A DNA stretch of 64,000 nucleotides from Peronospora farinosa (GCA_947646735.1 CANTFK010000397.1:1-64000), one strand, 5' to 3'; shown: positions 11,330 to 21,072, counted from the stretch's first letter. Notes: generated by a model not told the origin, from the sequence alone. Numbers and translations: made by a program.

Positions 11330-13057
11330 TCAAGTAGAGCAAGGAATGAACTTGACGCTGCTCATGGCCTTAGTCATCGAGGCCAGCACTTCCAGCACAT
11401 CCATGTTCGCAGCACGCCACGTATCGTCCAGCAGACCTTGAGCCGTCGAGTTTGAATCATCAGGAGCTGGGTACGGCCACATCGTGTCAGGGTTCAGCGT
11501 CCACCAGAAACCACCGGCCAAGTACGGCCCCGTCGATTGTGTCATCTGAGCGATAACGTCCTTTATGATTCGCGTGCTCGTCTTTTTTTCGTCGCGTCGA
11601 GGTCGCCCACGAGACCACCAAATGATGAAAGAACTACAGCCATACCCGTGTCGAAGGCCGCACCGAACGAGTAATTCATATTCAGCTTCACGTTGGCCAA
11701 CAAATCACCGTCCGCGTACTCGACGTATTCTGTCAACAAGTTTCCGTCCGTCTCACCCCCTTCGAAGAAAAATAGTCTTGGATTGTACGAGCTCGAGTAA
11801 TATTTGGGCGAGTACACGACCTTGTTGTCTAGGTCCAGCGCAATGGGGTTCTCACTCACACCCGAGAGATCTGAGCCAGGCAAAAACGTGTTCTTAAGCA
11901 TACGATCGCCGTACGCGTCTTTATGGCTCTCGCCTTGCACACCTTGCACGAACGCGAGCCACTTGGGGCACTTTTCCAGCATGTGGTTTCCCAATTCCGT
12001 GGCCGCCACCGCCCAGTCCGTGTCGGATCCATCACCCCACGTCGCATCTCTGCTCAGTCCGTCTTTCAAATCAATACCAATGATATTAAAGTGTGTCGAG
12101 TCACACATGGCTTCGGCCAAGTTTGTAATAGCAGTCTTAATGTCCGCGAGTTTAATGGTCGAGCCGTACCAGAGACCCGAACTGTCGTCCTCCGTCGATG
12201 ACAGCACTTCAAAATCCAGTACAACACCAAGATTGAACTGACCGAGTCCTTGCACCACTAAACCCAGCAATGTATTGTATTGTGAAGCCGTAGCCAGTGC
12301 ACGATTCGAGTTAGTGTTAATAAGGTTCGAGTCAATCTCCGTATTACGCATGACAGAGTCAATTGAAAGCGGAAGTCGCACCACATTAAACTTATTGTAA
12401 CGTAGCGAGTACCCAAATCGATACATTGAATTGCCATCGATCGTATTGTCCCATAATCCCTTGGGTACACCCTTAGTGTCTTCCATTCCTTTCCAATTGA
12501 TCCCCTTAATATCAAGTTGAGTTGACGTCCCGTCTGCCAATTGTGCATAGATGCGACCGTTCTTACTGATATAATTGGGTTGTTCACATTTTTTATCCGG
12601 ATACGTTTTTGGATTCGTAATCAAAAGGTCCGAGGTTCGATCGATTGGACTTCCATCATCAATTTGCGTCCCGTCTGTAAACCGTGCCTCTTCAGCTGCT
12701 TCACTATTGGCTTCCGTTTCATTCACATTTGCATGGACTTTAATCCCATAATAAGTTAATCCAGCAACTGAAATTAACCCCAATAATAAAAGAGCCAGCG
12801 CTCCTGGCCACGTCTATGGAACAAGATCACAGATTCAAATAGGGTTAGAGAGAGAAAAAGGGGACAAGAGAAAGGGACAGAGAGCGACATCTTTTCATCC
12901 GTAAAACACGTACAGAGCGACGGCCACGATAGCGTGCCTTCTTTCCAGCAAAAGTGGTGTCAACATCAGCTGCGGCGATAATGCGCTCAACTTCCGAGCT
13001 ACGTCCGGCTGAAAATGAGCCTCGACCAAAGCCACTAGGACGTCCTGAAACACTCAT
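11330..13057 (-). pseudogene. GH5-family glucanase-like membrane protein, frameshifted, catalytic residues lost
   Basis: Exon 1 (13057-12914, 48 basic residues) is joined across a 100-base intron, phase 0, to exon 2 from 12813. Exon 2 starts with a membrane anchor (GALALLLLGLISVAG), so the protein would be a type II membrane protein with the enzyme domain outside. The domain resembles oomycete family 5 glycoside hydrolases: GINWKGMED, NVVRLPL, KWLAFVQGVQG, and a C-terminal GGFWWTLNPDT. However, the expected acid/base NEP segment reads KDGLS, the expected nucleophile GE segment reads VLSSFGG, and the histidine of the APHYY motif is lysine (SPKYY). A one-base shift in an A7 run at 11583-11589 splits the frame; the last 72 codons (11545-11330) are in another frame. 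Either a pseudoenzyme with an assembly error or a decaying gene. Confidence 0.8.
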
Positions 13058-13805
13058 GGTTTATGTAAAGCACCAAATGCGTCGGGAACGTGACGTTTAA
13101 AAGACTTTTTTCCTTCTTCTTCCTCTTCCTCTTGTTCGGTTCACTTTTGTACTGAAGATTGGCGACTCGACCGACTCTTGCGACGAAACGGAAGAGGGAA
13201 TTACTTGGAATTTGTAACTGACATACAAAAAAGAAGAGGTGGTAGGTCGGGATAGAGATAGGTGTACGCCACATACACATGTGAAACAGGTGCTGCAGAG
13301 TTTATGGAAGATCGATAGAGTATTAGCCAATGGTGGCGCTAATTTGGAGCGTTTCAGTCGTAAAAATAGCCGACTGAGCGATATAAAGTATGAGAGCGTC
13401 TCATTCAATCCACTAATCGCTGGATCGATAAAGTGTGATATTTCAGTTAAATATACATGAATCTAAACTTCATGCTTAACTTTTTAAAACGTAGCACATG
13501 CGACCCTAATTTCACTTCAGTGTCCGATTAAAATATCGCATTTTCAAACACTCTATAATCATGTCGACAGTGACTGTATCGGAGGTGCTATACCAGGAAT
13601 GTAGTCAGATATCTCTCTAGACAGCAAGAATAGCGATATTTTGCCGATTATCTATCGTACCTTCATGGTGTTCTAGTCTTAACGGGGTAAAATATCCTTA
13701 TGTCTCAACTACGGTATCTAGATGGTATTTTATGGGTTGCAAACGTATGATTGTGCCAATCTCGTGCTCAAGATTTGTTATCTTACAACAAGTGCGTCAA
13801 ACGAT
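13058..13805. other. Spacer without a visible gene
   Basis: This contains the upstream region of the GH5-like gene (13058 onwards on the minus strand) and then about 500 bases with no supported frame, repeat or RNA gene. Confidence 0.5.
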
Positions 13806-14212
13806 CTAGTCCACCATCACCCCTTCCCACTGATTCAATACACTACCATTAGCTTCTCGCAGGGACCATACGCTACGTAGGACTTGTTCATATGAGACAC
13901 TTGTATGTTTTGCAAGATCACTGGTCGTCGTTTCACCACGAACAGCACGATCTAAAGCGTCAGTCAGATACGTCAAGACATCAAAGGCACCAAAACGCTG
14001 AACCTCACTCGTTGAGTGCTTCTACCTTTAAATTCCTTTTTATCACCATCTTTGCGGCCATCAAGGAGCACCACATATTGAGAGTGAGGAGATACTGTAG
14101 CAATGGTAATCAATTCTAAATGTACATCAACAAAGACGACCACCATGACTGTCACCACTTCAGCCACAACATGTAAGAATGCAGAAACCACTAAAGCTGA
14201 AGGGTGGTACAA
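13806..14212 (-). pseudogene. Unknown protein fragment, frame broken
   Basis: Two minus-strand frames follow each other. The first (14212 to about 13990) is hydrophobic (VVAEVVTVMVVVFVDVHLEL, then TVSPHSQYVVLLDG). The second, one base out of phase, runs from about 13995 to the TAG at 13806-13808 and reads like genuine coding sequence (GAFDVLTYLTDALDRAV, then TSDLAKHTSVSYEQVL and VWSLREANGSVLNQWEG), a helical, winged-helix-like end. I do not recognise the family. It may be one gene with a single-base indel or a very small unrecognised intron near 13990. It lies upstream of, and in the opposite direction to, the DUF98 gene, so the two could share a promoter region. Confidence 0.45.
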
Positions 14213-14338
14213 ACTAATAGTGACGTTTCAAGCTTCACCCGATGCCATGCTGGTAAAAAAACGAATGGCTGCGGGCTTCTTTTATTAAGCTTCTACTAAC
14301 TTGCAATACCTTTTGACTGATAGCTCGGCCACCCACAA

Positions 14339-14860
14339 ATGAGCCCAGCGTGGAGGTTATTCCTGTTTGGCAATGGCTCACCTACTCATCACTTGGGACT
14401 GCTCACGGGCTCTCCCACTGAAGTGGACGTACTGGAGATGCTGTCGGTAGGAAACAGTTCAGACGGTGCACCGTCAGAAGTTGAGGCCATCAAGGCTCCA
14501 CGCTATCGACGTCAAGTCTGGTTGCGAAACAGCTGTGGGGAACGTCTAGGGTATGCGGCATCATGGATCAACATGGAAGACGTCGATGCTGTATTCAAAG
14601 ACACCAAGATCCCAATTGGCAAGAACATTCTGCAGCACAAGACGGAGTTGTTTCGTGACATGAAAAGTGTCTTTTGTGGTCATTCAAATGAGCTTGAAAA
14701 AGCTTTTGGAACACCGGGACCATTTTGGGGACGCTCGTATCTGTTCTGGAGTGGGGGAAGACCTGTTACCTACATCTACGAAGTATTTTCTCCTGCATTG
14801 GAAACATATATGGGTAAAGTGCTGTTATCAACTGCACCTACAAGCTCAAAACTAGATTAA
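14339..14860 (+). CDS. DUF98/Ycf21-type chorismate lyase-like protein
   Basis: A single-exon 173-residue protein. It matches the DUF98 family (archaeal and cyanobacterial chorismate-pyruvate lyase-like proteins, Ycf21 in red-algal plastids): an N-terminal LFLFGNGSPTHHLGLLTG, a central YRRQVWLRN strand with YAASW, then IPIGKNILQHKTELFR and the C-terminal WGRSYLFWSGGRPVTYIYEVFSP. In the characterised relatives the reaction removes pyruvate from chorismate to give 4-hydroxybenzoate, a ubiquinone precursor; whether this copy does so is inference. There is no obvious mitochondrial presequence at this start. Length is normal for the family, so it appears intact. Confidence 0.75.
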   Translation: MSPAWRLFLFGNGSPTHHLGLLTGSPTEVDVLEMLSVGNSSDGAPSEVEAIKAPRYRRQVWLRNSCGERLGYAASWINMEDVDAVFKDTKIPIGKNILQHKTELFRDMKSVFCGHSNELEKAFGTPGPFWGRSYLFWSGGRPVTYIYEVFSPALETYMGKVLLSTAPTSSKLD

Positions 14861-15030
14861 AGAGGATATCAACACACCCAAAATAGGACCTTCACCTGCT
14901 GTAGTGAGTCTTTTTTGTCTATACAGACCGAAGATCGAAAGTCTAAAACCCGATAGAAAAGCTCGTTTTCTCTGTGTTGTCCATCCTTCAGTGGAATAAT
15001 TCCACTTGTCTGCCTTGATATTGTCAAGAC

Positions 15031-15618
15031 TTATAGGGACATACGCCATCGTCCCTTGTTAAAACGGCGTTTCAGCACTTTGCGACCTGAGATGGACACT
15101 CGACGTGTACGGAAACCGTGCTTGCGTTTACGACGCAAAACACTGGGCTGATACGTTCGCTTAATAGCCTGCAGTGGCTCTACAGGAGCAAAGTCATACA
15201 AAAAATAAGATTAAAAAAGCCACATGTTTAGTCCACAACAGAATAAAACAGGAGAAACCAATTGTGTCTATTTACCATTGAGGCTATTGGTGGGACACTC
15301 GAGCTCTTTGATTGGTAGAAAATCGTCAATTTGCAGGCCCGTGTTAAAAACCAGCGGGTTTTGCACTGGAATGTCTGTGATATAAAAGAAAGTATACAAA
15401 ACATCATATTAGTCTACAGTAGACAGAAACAGGACGGACAATAGCAAATGGAACTGACGCTTCTGGCTGGATATCAGTAGCAATGGCGGCTGTTGAAGTA
15501 CAAAAGAGGACGATGTAGAGAAAATTTGGCTCGAGATGCCGGATATGGAGCGTATACTAGAGACGCTTGGACGTATACGCAGACTCATTAGTGCATTCTT
15601 CATAAACATGGTCGTCAT
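15031..15618 (-). CDS. Mitochondrial ribosomal protein bL34m, 3 exons
   Basis: The exons are 15618-15459, 15374-15276 and 15179-15031 with GT..AG introns of 84 and 96 bases in phase 1 each, giving 135 residues. The C-terminal 45 residues are an unmistakable bL34: [20 protein letters not shown] and then [14 protein letters not shown]. bL34 is a small basic protein of the large ribosomal subunit. The first exon is rich in Ser, Arg and hydrophobic residues with few acidic ones ([17 protein letters not shown]), as expected for a mitochondrial import sequence. The start could be any of three nearby ATGs (15618, 15609 or 15603); an ATG further upstream at 15672 is also open but seems less likely. 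Confidence 0.88.
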
Positions 15619-15687
15619 TTTTGCTTTGAACGCTTCCTGGCCGTTTATTTTGGTCAATAAAAAGGCTGGCAATTAAAGTGTCTTGTT

Positions 15688-15726
15688 TTGACCAATCGTC
15701 GTACGAAATGGATGTTGATTGGTCAA
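15688..15726. promoter_or_regulatory. Inverted CCAAT-type pair upstream of bL34m
   Basis: TTGACCAATC (15688-15697) and GATTGGTCAA (15717-15726) form a perfect 10-base inverted repeat with a 19-base gap, 70-108 bases upstream of the bL34m start. A third TTGGTCAAT lies near 15658. The core ATTGGTCAAT also occurs 28 bases upstream of the PH-VPS9 gene. CCAAT-box binding by an NF-Y-like factor is a plausible reading, not shown. Confidence 0.45.
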
Positions 15727-16096
15727 TAATCTTATTTTTAATAACTAGAGTGTGACAACAGCAGTTAAGGTCCCGTATTATACGGTAAAAAGTCATGAGG
15801 TATAATCATGACGACCTTTTTTTCAAGTAATTTACTAGGTTTTAACAGTAAAGGTGAAGTAATACAGATAAAAATTATGCACAAGCAACAACAAAAATCC
15901 GTCAATAACGTAAAATGGCCAAGTTGATACGACGTTAACACATATGTATACTATAGCTTACTGTAGCTCCATGGACTTGAATGAAAGACTCTTATATAGG
16001 CAAGTATTGTACATGGTATATGTGTCATACATGACCTGCTCCGTACACTCTCTCTTCGTATTACTTCTTCTCGTCTTCTGTTTCTTTGGCATCACC

Positions 16097-16588
16097 TCAA
16101 CGCAAGTCATCAGGCTGTTGTTTAAAGATAATAAGCAAGACCAATGCCATGGCCATAAGCACAATCAATCCCACAAGGAATTGAATGCACTGTTTAAAAC
16201 TATCGGTTTCATTCTCCTCGTCATGTGCGTTCACGGGTCTTCGAATGAGATATCCCAGTTCCATATCAGACTCAGAATCTCCGTCTGATGCTGTTGAGTT
16301 ATAACAACATGGTAATGTAGCTGGACAGACTGAGATTCTCTTTCTTTCGTCTTCTAGATGAGGACGTGTAGAATTCCTTGTCGCTAATGGCACATGTTTA
16401 GTCCAATCGGGACTACGGAACCATGGCAAAGGATAGACTTCTTCTTCTTCTGGTTTAGCAACCAGCAACGTGCGTTCGTTGTAGACCGTTGTCACTGGAT
16501 CAGTTACTTGTACGACCTTTAGGCTCTTCGATGTAACGTTTTCTCTTGTATCATGTCGCTTCATGTGGTGTCCATGAGCAGCCACCAT
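16097..16588 (-). CDS. Small tail-anchored membrane protein, unknown
   Basis: A 163-residue single-exon frame starting at an ATG in good context (AAAATGGTGG). The first 130 residues are polar and unstructured, with an acidic cluster (KPEEEEVYPLPW) and a DGDSESDMELGY segment. One hydrophobic span (FLVGLIVLMAMALVLLII, residues about 135-153) is followed by a short tail KQQPDDLR, so it is probably a tail-anchored, single-pass protein with its bulk in the cytosol. No family recognised. It sits just downstream of the glutaminyl-tRNA synthetase gene on the same strand. Confidence 0.6.
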   Translation of the reverse strand: MVAAHGHHMKRHDTRENVTSKSLKVVQVTDPVTTVYNERTLLVAKPEEEEVYPLPWFRSPDWTKHVPLATRNSTRPHLEDERKRISVCPATLPCCYNSTASDGDSESDMELGYLIRRPVNAHDEENETDSFKQCIQFLVGLIVLMAMALVLLIIFKQQPDDLR

Positions 16589-16725
16589 TTTAACCTCAGT
16601 CTCCGTCCTGTACTCAGATTAATGGTCATGAAAACTGCGATCCTGTAAAAATCGATTGTGAGATAGCATCAAGTTTAAGAGACTTTATGACGGAGGCGTG
16701 TCACACATAGCTACATCAAGTACGT

Positions 16726-18741
16726 CTACGCCTTCACGTTGGCCAAGTACGCGTCGTGCAGTTTCTTCTGTTTGTCTTGCTCCTTCTTGAGCTTTTTGCG
16801 CTGGTTCTTCGTCAGCTCCTCACCAACAGCATTGTGCGTTGGTACACCCTCGGCATCAAATTGTCCATACAGTTCTGGCTGCTTTTTGAACATGTCGATC
16901 GGCGACAGCTTCATCTTCTCCATCTTGAGTGCCAGTTGCTGCATTTGGGCGTCCTTGCGACTGGCATTGGCACCCGAGATGGCCGCATTGCCAGTCACCT
17001 CACCACCGCCGTCACGGAGCGCCACGATCTGGTTGAACACCTTCTTGTCCGTTGTCGAGTCCTGGTCTGGCACAAAGTAGCCGATACGTTCAAACTGCAC
17101 GATGCTGTCCACGTTCTTGGCGTACGACTCGGGGTCCATGCGTGCAGAGCCATATACACGCTCCGAGTTCTTTGAGTCCACAAAAGATTCCCAGTCCTTC
17201 ACATCGTTTGGCAGCTCCGGGACCGTGAAGAGATGCGAGTACACACGTACCTCCACCTTTGGACTGTTCGCAGGCACCCATGAAAGCACGCCCTTGGGCT
17301 TTGCCGAGTTTGTCCAGTCCATTTGACCCAGCACCTTTGTCACACGCCCGCTATCGTCTGTCTCCAGCTTCGTGCATGTGAACGGGAACGCGTACTTCAG
17401 ACGCACCTGCTTATTCGGCGCCACACCAAAAAAGTCCTTCAAGTCCTCTGTGCGTACGTCGGTGCGGTCAAGAAATATTTTTTGTGTGAGTCGCACCTGG
17501 TGGTACGCTTTACCACCATCGCGATTCACGTCCTGAGGATAGTCCGGTACGAGCAATGATAGTGCGCTCTTGTCAGGTACATCACTGAAGTTCTCAATGA
17601 CCAACTCCACGGGGTCAAGCACGGCCATCACGCGTTTTGATGACTCGCCAAGGATGTTGCGAGCCACGGAGTACAGCCGCTCGATCTGGATCGTCGATTG
17701 CACGCGAGTAACACCAATCTCTTTGCAAAACTGCTTAATGATCTCTGGCGTGAAGCCGCGACGTCGAAGACCATTGAGTGTGCCCATACGTGGATCGTCC
17801 CAGCCACGCACGATCTTGGACATCACGAGCTTGAGTAGTTTGCGTTTACTGAGCACTGTGTAGGTCATGGAGAGACGAGCAAACTCGTACACGTTGGGTT
17901 TGAACAAATCAAGTTCATGCAGTAGCCAATAGTAAGATTCACGACGCGTCTCAAACTCCAGTGTACAAATCGAGTAGTCAATGTGTTCCAGGGCATCCAC
18001 AATACAGTGCGTGTAGTCATAGGTTGGATAGATACACCACTTGTCACCAATGTGCGGATGTGGTACAAACCTGATGCGATACGCCACATGGTCCCACATA
18101 TTGGGATTCGGACTCCCGAGATCCATCTTCATTCGTAGACACGCTTCGCCCTCACCATACAAACCAAGCCGCATTTTTTCAAATTCGACCAAATTTTCAG
18201 CGATTGAGCGTGACCGAAAGGGTGATTTGGCCGTCTCTGATACATCCTTATCACTCTTGGCACCCGATGTGGCATGAAATTGTTGCAGTACAAGACGTGA
18301 AGCTTCAATCTCTCCCTTAGTTTGATGACACACATAAGCTTTGCCTTTTCGAATGAGCTTGAGTGCTAATTCATACAATTCCTCAAAGTATTGACTACTA
18401 TATGTGACTTTAGCAGGCGTATAGCCCAACCACTGGACATTAGTAGCAATAGCATCAATGTATTCATTGCTCTCAGCCTCTGGATTTGTATCATCGTAGC
18501 GAAAATAAGTCTCACGTTTGTCTAATGGCACCTGAAGTTTCTCAAACGCTTCAAAGAAGTTCATATTCATGGATTTCGCATGCCCGACATGTAAATAACC
18601 ATTTGGTTCCGGTGGAAAACGTGTCCGTACTTTTCCCTGTGTCACACGTTGATGTTCGATCAATTGCTCGGGTGTGTTCTTGGCTAATGCCATTTCACGT
18701 GCATCTAGACCGGATACAAGGATCGTATTAGAGCTCGCCAT
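16726..18741 (-). CDS. Glutaminyl-tRNA synthetase
   Basis: A 671-residue intronless class I synthetase that charges tRNA-Gln with glutamine. The ATP-binding HIGH motif appears as PNGYLHVGHAKS near residue 47, the KMSKS equivalent as TVLSKRKLLKLV near residue 295, and the specificity segment PTYDYTHCIVDALEHI near residue 235; DWTNSAKPKGVLSWV in the anticodon-binding barrels is also typical of GlnRS. Unlike animal and yeast enzymes it lacks the long N-terminal YqeY-like domain, starting only about 35 residues before the catalytic core. It carries a charged lysine-rich C-terminal tail (KNQRKKLKKEQDKQKKL). There is no presequence, so cytosolic location is likely. Confidence 0.95.
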   Translation of the reverse strand: MASSNTILVSGLDAREMALAKNTPEQLIEHQRVTQGKVRTRFPPEPNGYLHVGHAKSMNMNFFEAFEKLQVPLDKRETYFRYDDTNPEAESNEYIDAIATNVQWLGYTPAKVTYSSQYFEELYELALKLIRKGKAYVCHQTKGEIEASRLVLQQFHATSGAKSDKDVSETAKSPFRSRSIAENLVEFEKMRLGLYGEGEACLRMKMDLGSPNPNMWDHVAYRIRFVPHPHIGDKWCIYPTYDYTHCIVDALEHIDYSICTLEFETRRESYYWLLHELDLFKPNVYEFARLSMTYTVLSKRKLLKLVMSKIVRGWDDPRMGTLNGLRRRGFTPEIIKQFCKEIGVTRVQSTIQIERLYSVARNILGESSKRVMAVLDPVELVIENFSDVPDKSALSLLVPDYPQDVNRDGGKAYHQVRLTQKIFLDRTDVRTEDLKDFFGVAPNKQVRLKYAFPFTCTKLETDDSGRVTKVLGQMDWTNSAKPKGVLSWVPANSPKVEVRVYSHLFTVPELPNDVKDWESFVDSKNSERVYGSARMDPESYAKNVDSIVQFERIGYFVPDQDSTTDKKVFNQIVALRDGGGEVTGNAAISGANASRKDAQMQQLALKMEKMKLSPIDMFKKQPELYGQFDAEGVPTHNAVGEELTKNQRKKLKKEQDKQKKLHDAYLANVKA

Positions 18742-19034
18742 GAAGAGGAATGGAGATAAAGAGGAGGGGTGGAAGTTGTAGTAGTAGTTAGTGGTAAAAT
18801 TGATTCAATGGCTGAGATTCTTGCGATGGGTCGACACAAGGATACAAATATCAAGTGAATAATCAACAAGTCTTTATTGCATTCGTCAATGAAGACATGG
18901 ATACTAAATCAATCAATCTCCCATCTGCTGACCTGAGTTCAAAGACCCCATGTCTATTTCTTTACTTGTCATGGCTTTTAATTGCCATGTATGCAAAAGA
19001 TCGCGTAGCTTGTTCTTTTCTTCTCCATTGTGAT

Positions 19035-19809
19035 CTACTTTTTAGCAAAAGAGACCTTGAGTGTATCGGTTGGCGTAAGTTTAAAGCCAAAGAGTCCTTG
19101 TAGTGCAATAGCAGCCTGTGCTTCATCATTAAACTCGACAAATGCCAATCCTTTCTTGCCTGGTACCATACGTACCTCCTACAAGAATAACAATAACAGT
19201 GTCAATTTCAGTCAAAGACTTGCATTTCAGTCGACACAAAAAAGACATTCCGACCTTGAAACCCTGGTACTGTTTGAATAGGACACTTAACATCTCCTTG
19301 TTACAGGAATCAGGTAGTGCCTGAAGAAACAAAATCTTATTGGGTACATTTTGCACCAATGACGGCAATGATGCGGGTGGTACCCCCGGTTGGATTGCCG
19401 TACCCTGGCCCGTCTCTCCCACCTGTTTCTTAAGCGGCTGTTGTTGCAGCAGGGGTTTGGGGTCACGTTTCCGCTTCTCACGTGGGACAAAAGTTCCCTC
19501 CCGCCGAGTGATTACGTCAGCTTTTTCCTTGGCAAAATGAATAACCACGGGTTTGTCAAACAGCATGGACCCGTTTATAGCACGTAAGGCATTGGAGGCA
19601 CTCGAAATGTCATCGAATGTAACCCACGCTTGACCCCGTAGTCGTCGCGCACGACCCATGACAATCTCCAGGATCTTGCCATACTGAGAAAGTGTTGCGT
19701 ATAGTGTAGCCTTGGTACGATCAGCTTTGATCTTATCGTTCAAATTGTTTAGATACAACGTATGATTTGGCGGCGTGTCTGCCGATGAGGGCGTGGTGAC
19801 GTCGGTCAT
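19035..19809 (-). CDS. U1A/U2B''-type spliceosomal protein, 2 exons
   Basis: Exon 1 is 19809-19255 and exon 2 is 19178-19035, with a 76-base phase-0 intron, giving 232 residues. The first RRM (about residues 15-95) has HTLYLNNLNDKI, then RRLRGQAWVTFDDI, the RNP motifs of the SNF/U1A/U2B'' family. A proline/glutamine-rich linker follows and the second RRM (about 155-232) has NKILFLQALP and GLAFVEFND. This protein family binds stem-loops of U1 or U2 snRNA in the spliceosome; one protein may serve both in this lineage. The open frame extends upstream of 19809, but the RRM-adjacent ATG with MTDVTTPSSADTPPNHTL is the expected start. Confidence 0.9.
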
Positions 19810-20127
19810 CTTGGAAAGTGGAATGTACCCAATCCTCAGTGACTGTACCTCATTGGTTATATATTGGATAATTCGACTGAGTAATTGGTTTATTACAAAA
19901 AGAACCAAGTAGGCGTTATAAAGTTGAGTGTAAGGTACGACTCGACAGAAAAAAAAGTCTCCCCAACTCGACAGAAAATCTGGCACAATGTACTTTAAAG
20001 AGATGACGACTATATGTGTATATGCGACTGGAAAAGACTTGGAGTACAAGAGATTAACTGCTGTATGTATATTCTCGTATGATGTGTTGTCTACTAGGTG
20101 CATTGGTACCACCAACCTCTTGTTCAT

Positions 20128-21072
20128 TCAAAAAGGAAAGGATTTTTCCAGTCTTTTCCAAAAGTTTTCATCACGCATGGGATTGTTCGCTTTGCCCCAG
20201 TAGACTGTATTCAAGGCACAACGGGCCTTCTCCGGAAGCTGATGCCACATGATTAATTCCTGAAAACCACCTTCTTCGGTAGTGGCTTCAAGTTGGTGGT
20301 TTAAAGGCCACTGGCTAAAATATCGGATTTTTGCATGCGTACCGTTCATTATGGAGGGATGAGGAGGAGCGTGCTTTTCGAATTTGCCGTGGGCCGACGC
20401 TGCCACAGCCAAGACCGTCGGGTTTGCTTCGGCAGGGTTGTTGATATAGATGTGAACTTCCTCAAAGTCATGACGGTGACCCATACCCGGTGTTGGTGAG
20501 TCTTTTGGAAAGTAAAGGAGGTACATGATGACAAAATACTTCCTGTACCAAGCTGCCCGTCCGTAAATCTGAGACCCCCACTGAGCTCCCCTACAGTTAC
20601 CATCAGTAGCTCCGGTAGTTTTAAGACCACTGCTGGTCTCACCTTCTGCGGTCACCATGGGGTACGCGTGACATCCGCCGCTAATTTTGATCATCGGTTG
20701 AAATTTGAGGGCAGCTAATTCAGTAACTGACACGGGGTCAGGCTGGCGAAACGGTTTGATTTTGTCGTGATCGATCCACTTCACGACATGTTCACACTTA
20801 GGGGTCGGAGCAGGAGCCGGTGGTGGAGGGATCGAATCGGGAGTCACGATAGGAACCGGAGCAAGCATTGGAGCAGGATTTGGAGCAATTTCCAGTGTTA
20901 TCGGGTGCGGATCAGGTTTATATGGTTCCTCTTCTATCCCCTCCTGTTTTTCGTTATTGCTCGATGGATCCTCTCCTTTGAGCTTTCCCATATCGTACGA
21001 AGTAGGTGTTACTTGGTCTACGACCATCGCAACTACGAGGAGAGCAAAACACAGAAAGCTGGCGATCGTCAT
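20128..21072 (-). CDS. NLP (necrosis- and ethylene-inducing-like protein), secreted, divergent
   Basis: A 314-residue single-exon protein with a clear N-terminal signal peptide (hydrophobic ASFLCFALLVVAMVV). A proline/alanine-rich linker of about 60 residues (20-90) separates it from an NPP1 domain (about 95-314). The family heptapeptide is present near residue 200 as GHRHDFE, with phenylalanine where most active members have tryptophan; the histidine, aspartate and glutamate positions linked to metal binding are kept. Two cysteines flank the early part of the domain, as in type 1 NLPs. NLPs are secreted to the apoplast; some bind plant glycosylinositol phosphorylceramides and lyse cells, while many downy-mildew members are non-cytolytic. 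The altered heptapeptide and the long linker make a non-cytolytic role likely, by inference. Confidence 0.88.
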   Translation of the reverse strand: MTIASFLCFALLVVAMVVDQVTPTSYDMGKLKGEDPSSNNEKQEGIEEEPYKPDPHPITLEIAPNPAPMLAPVPIVTPDSIPPPPAPAPTPKCEHVVKWIDHDKIKPFRQPDPVSVTELAALKFQPMIKISGGCHAYPMVTAEGETSSGLKTTGATDGNCRGAQWGSQIYGRAAWYRKYFVIMYLLYFPKDSPTPGMGHRHDFEEVHIYINNPAEANPTVLAVAASAHGKFEKHAPPHPSIMNGTHAKIRYFSQWPLNHQLEATTEEGGFQELIMWHQLPEKARCALNTVYWGKANNPMRDENFWKRLEKSFPF

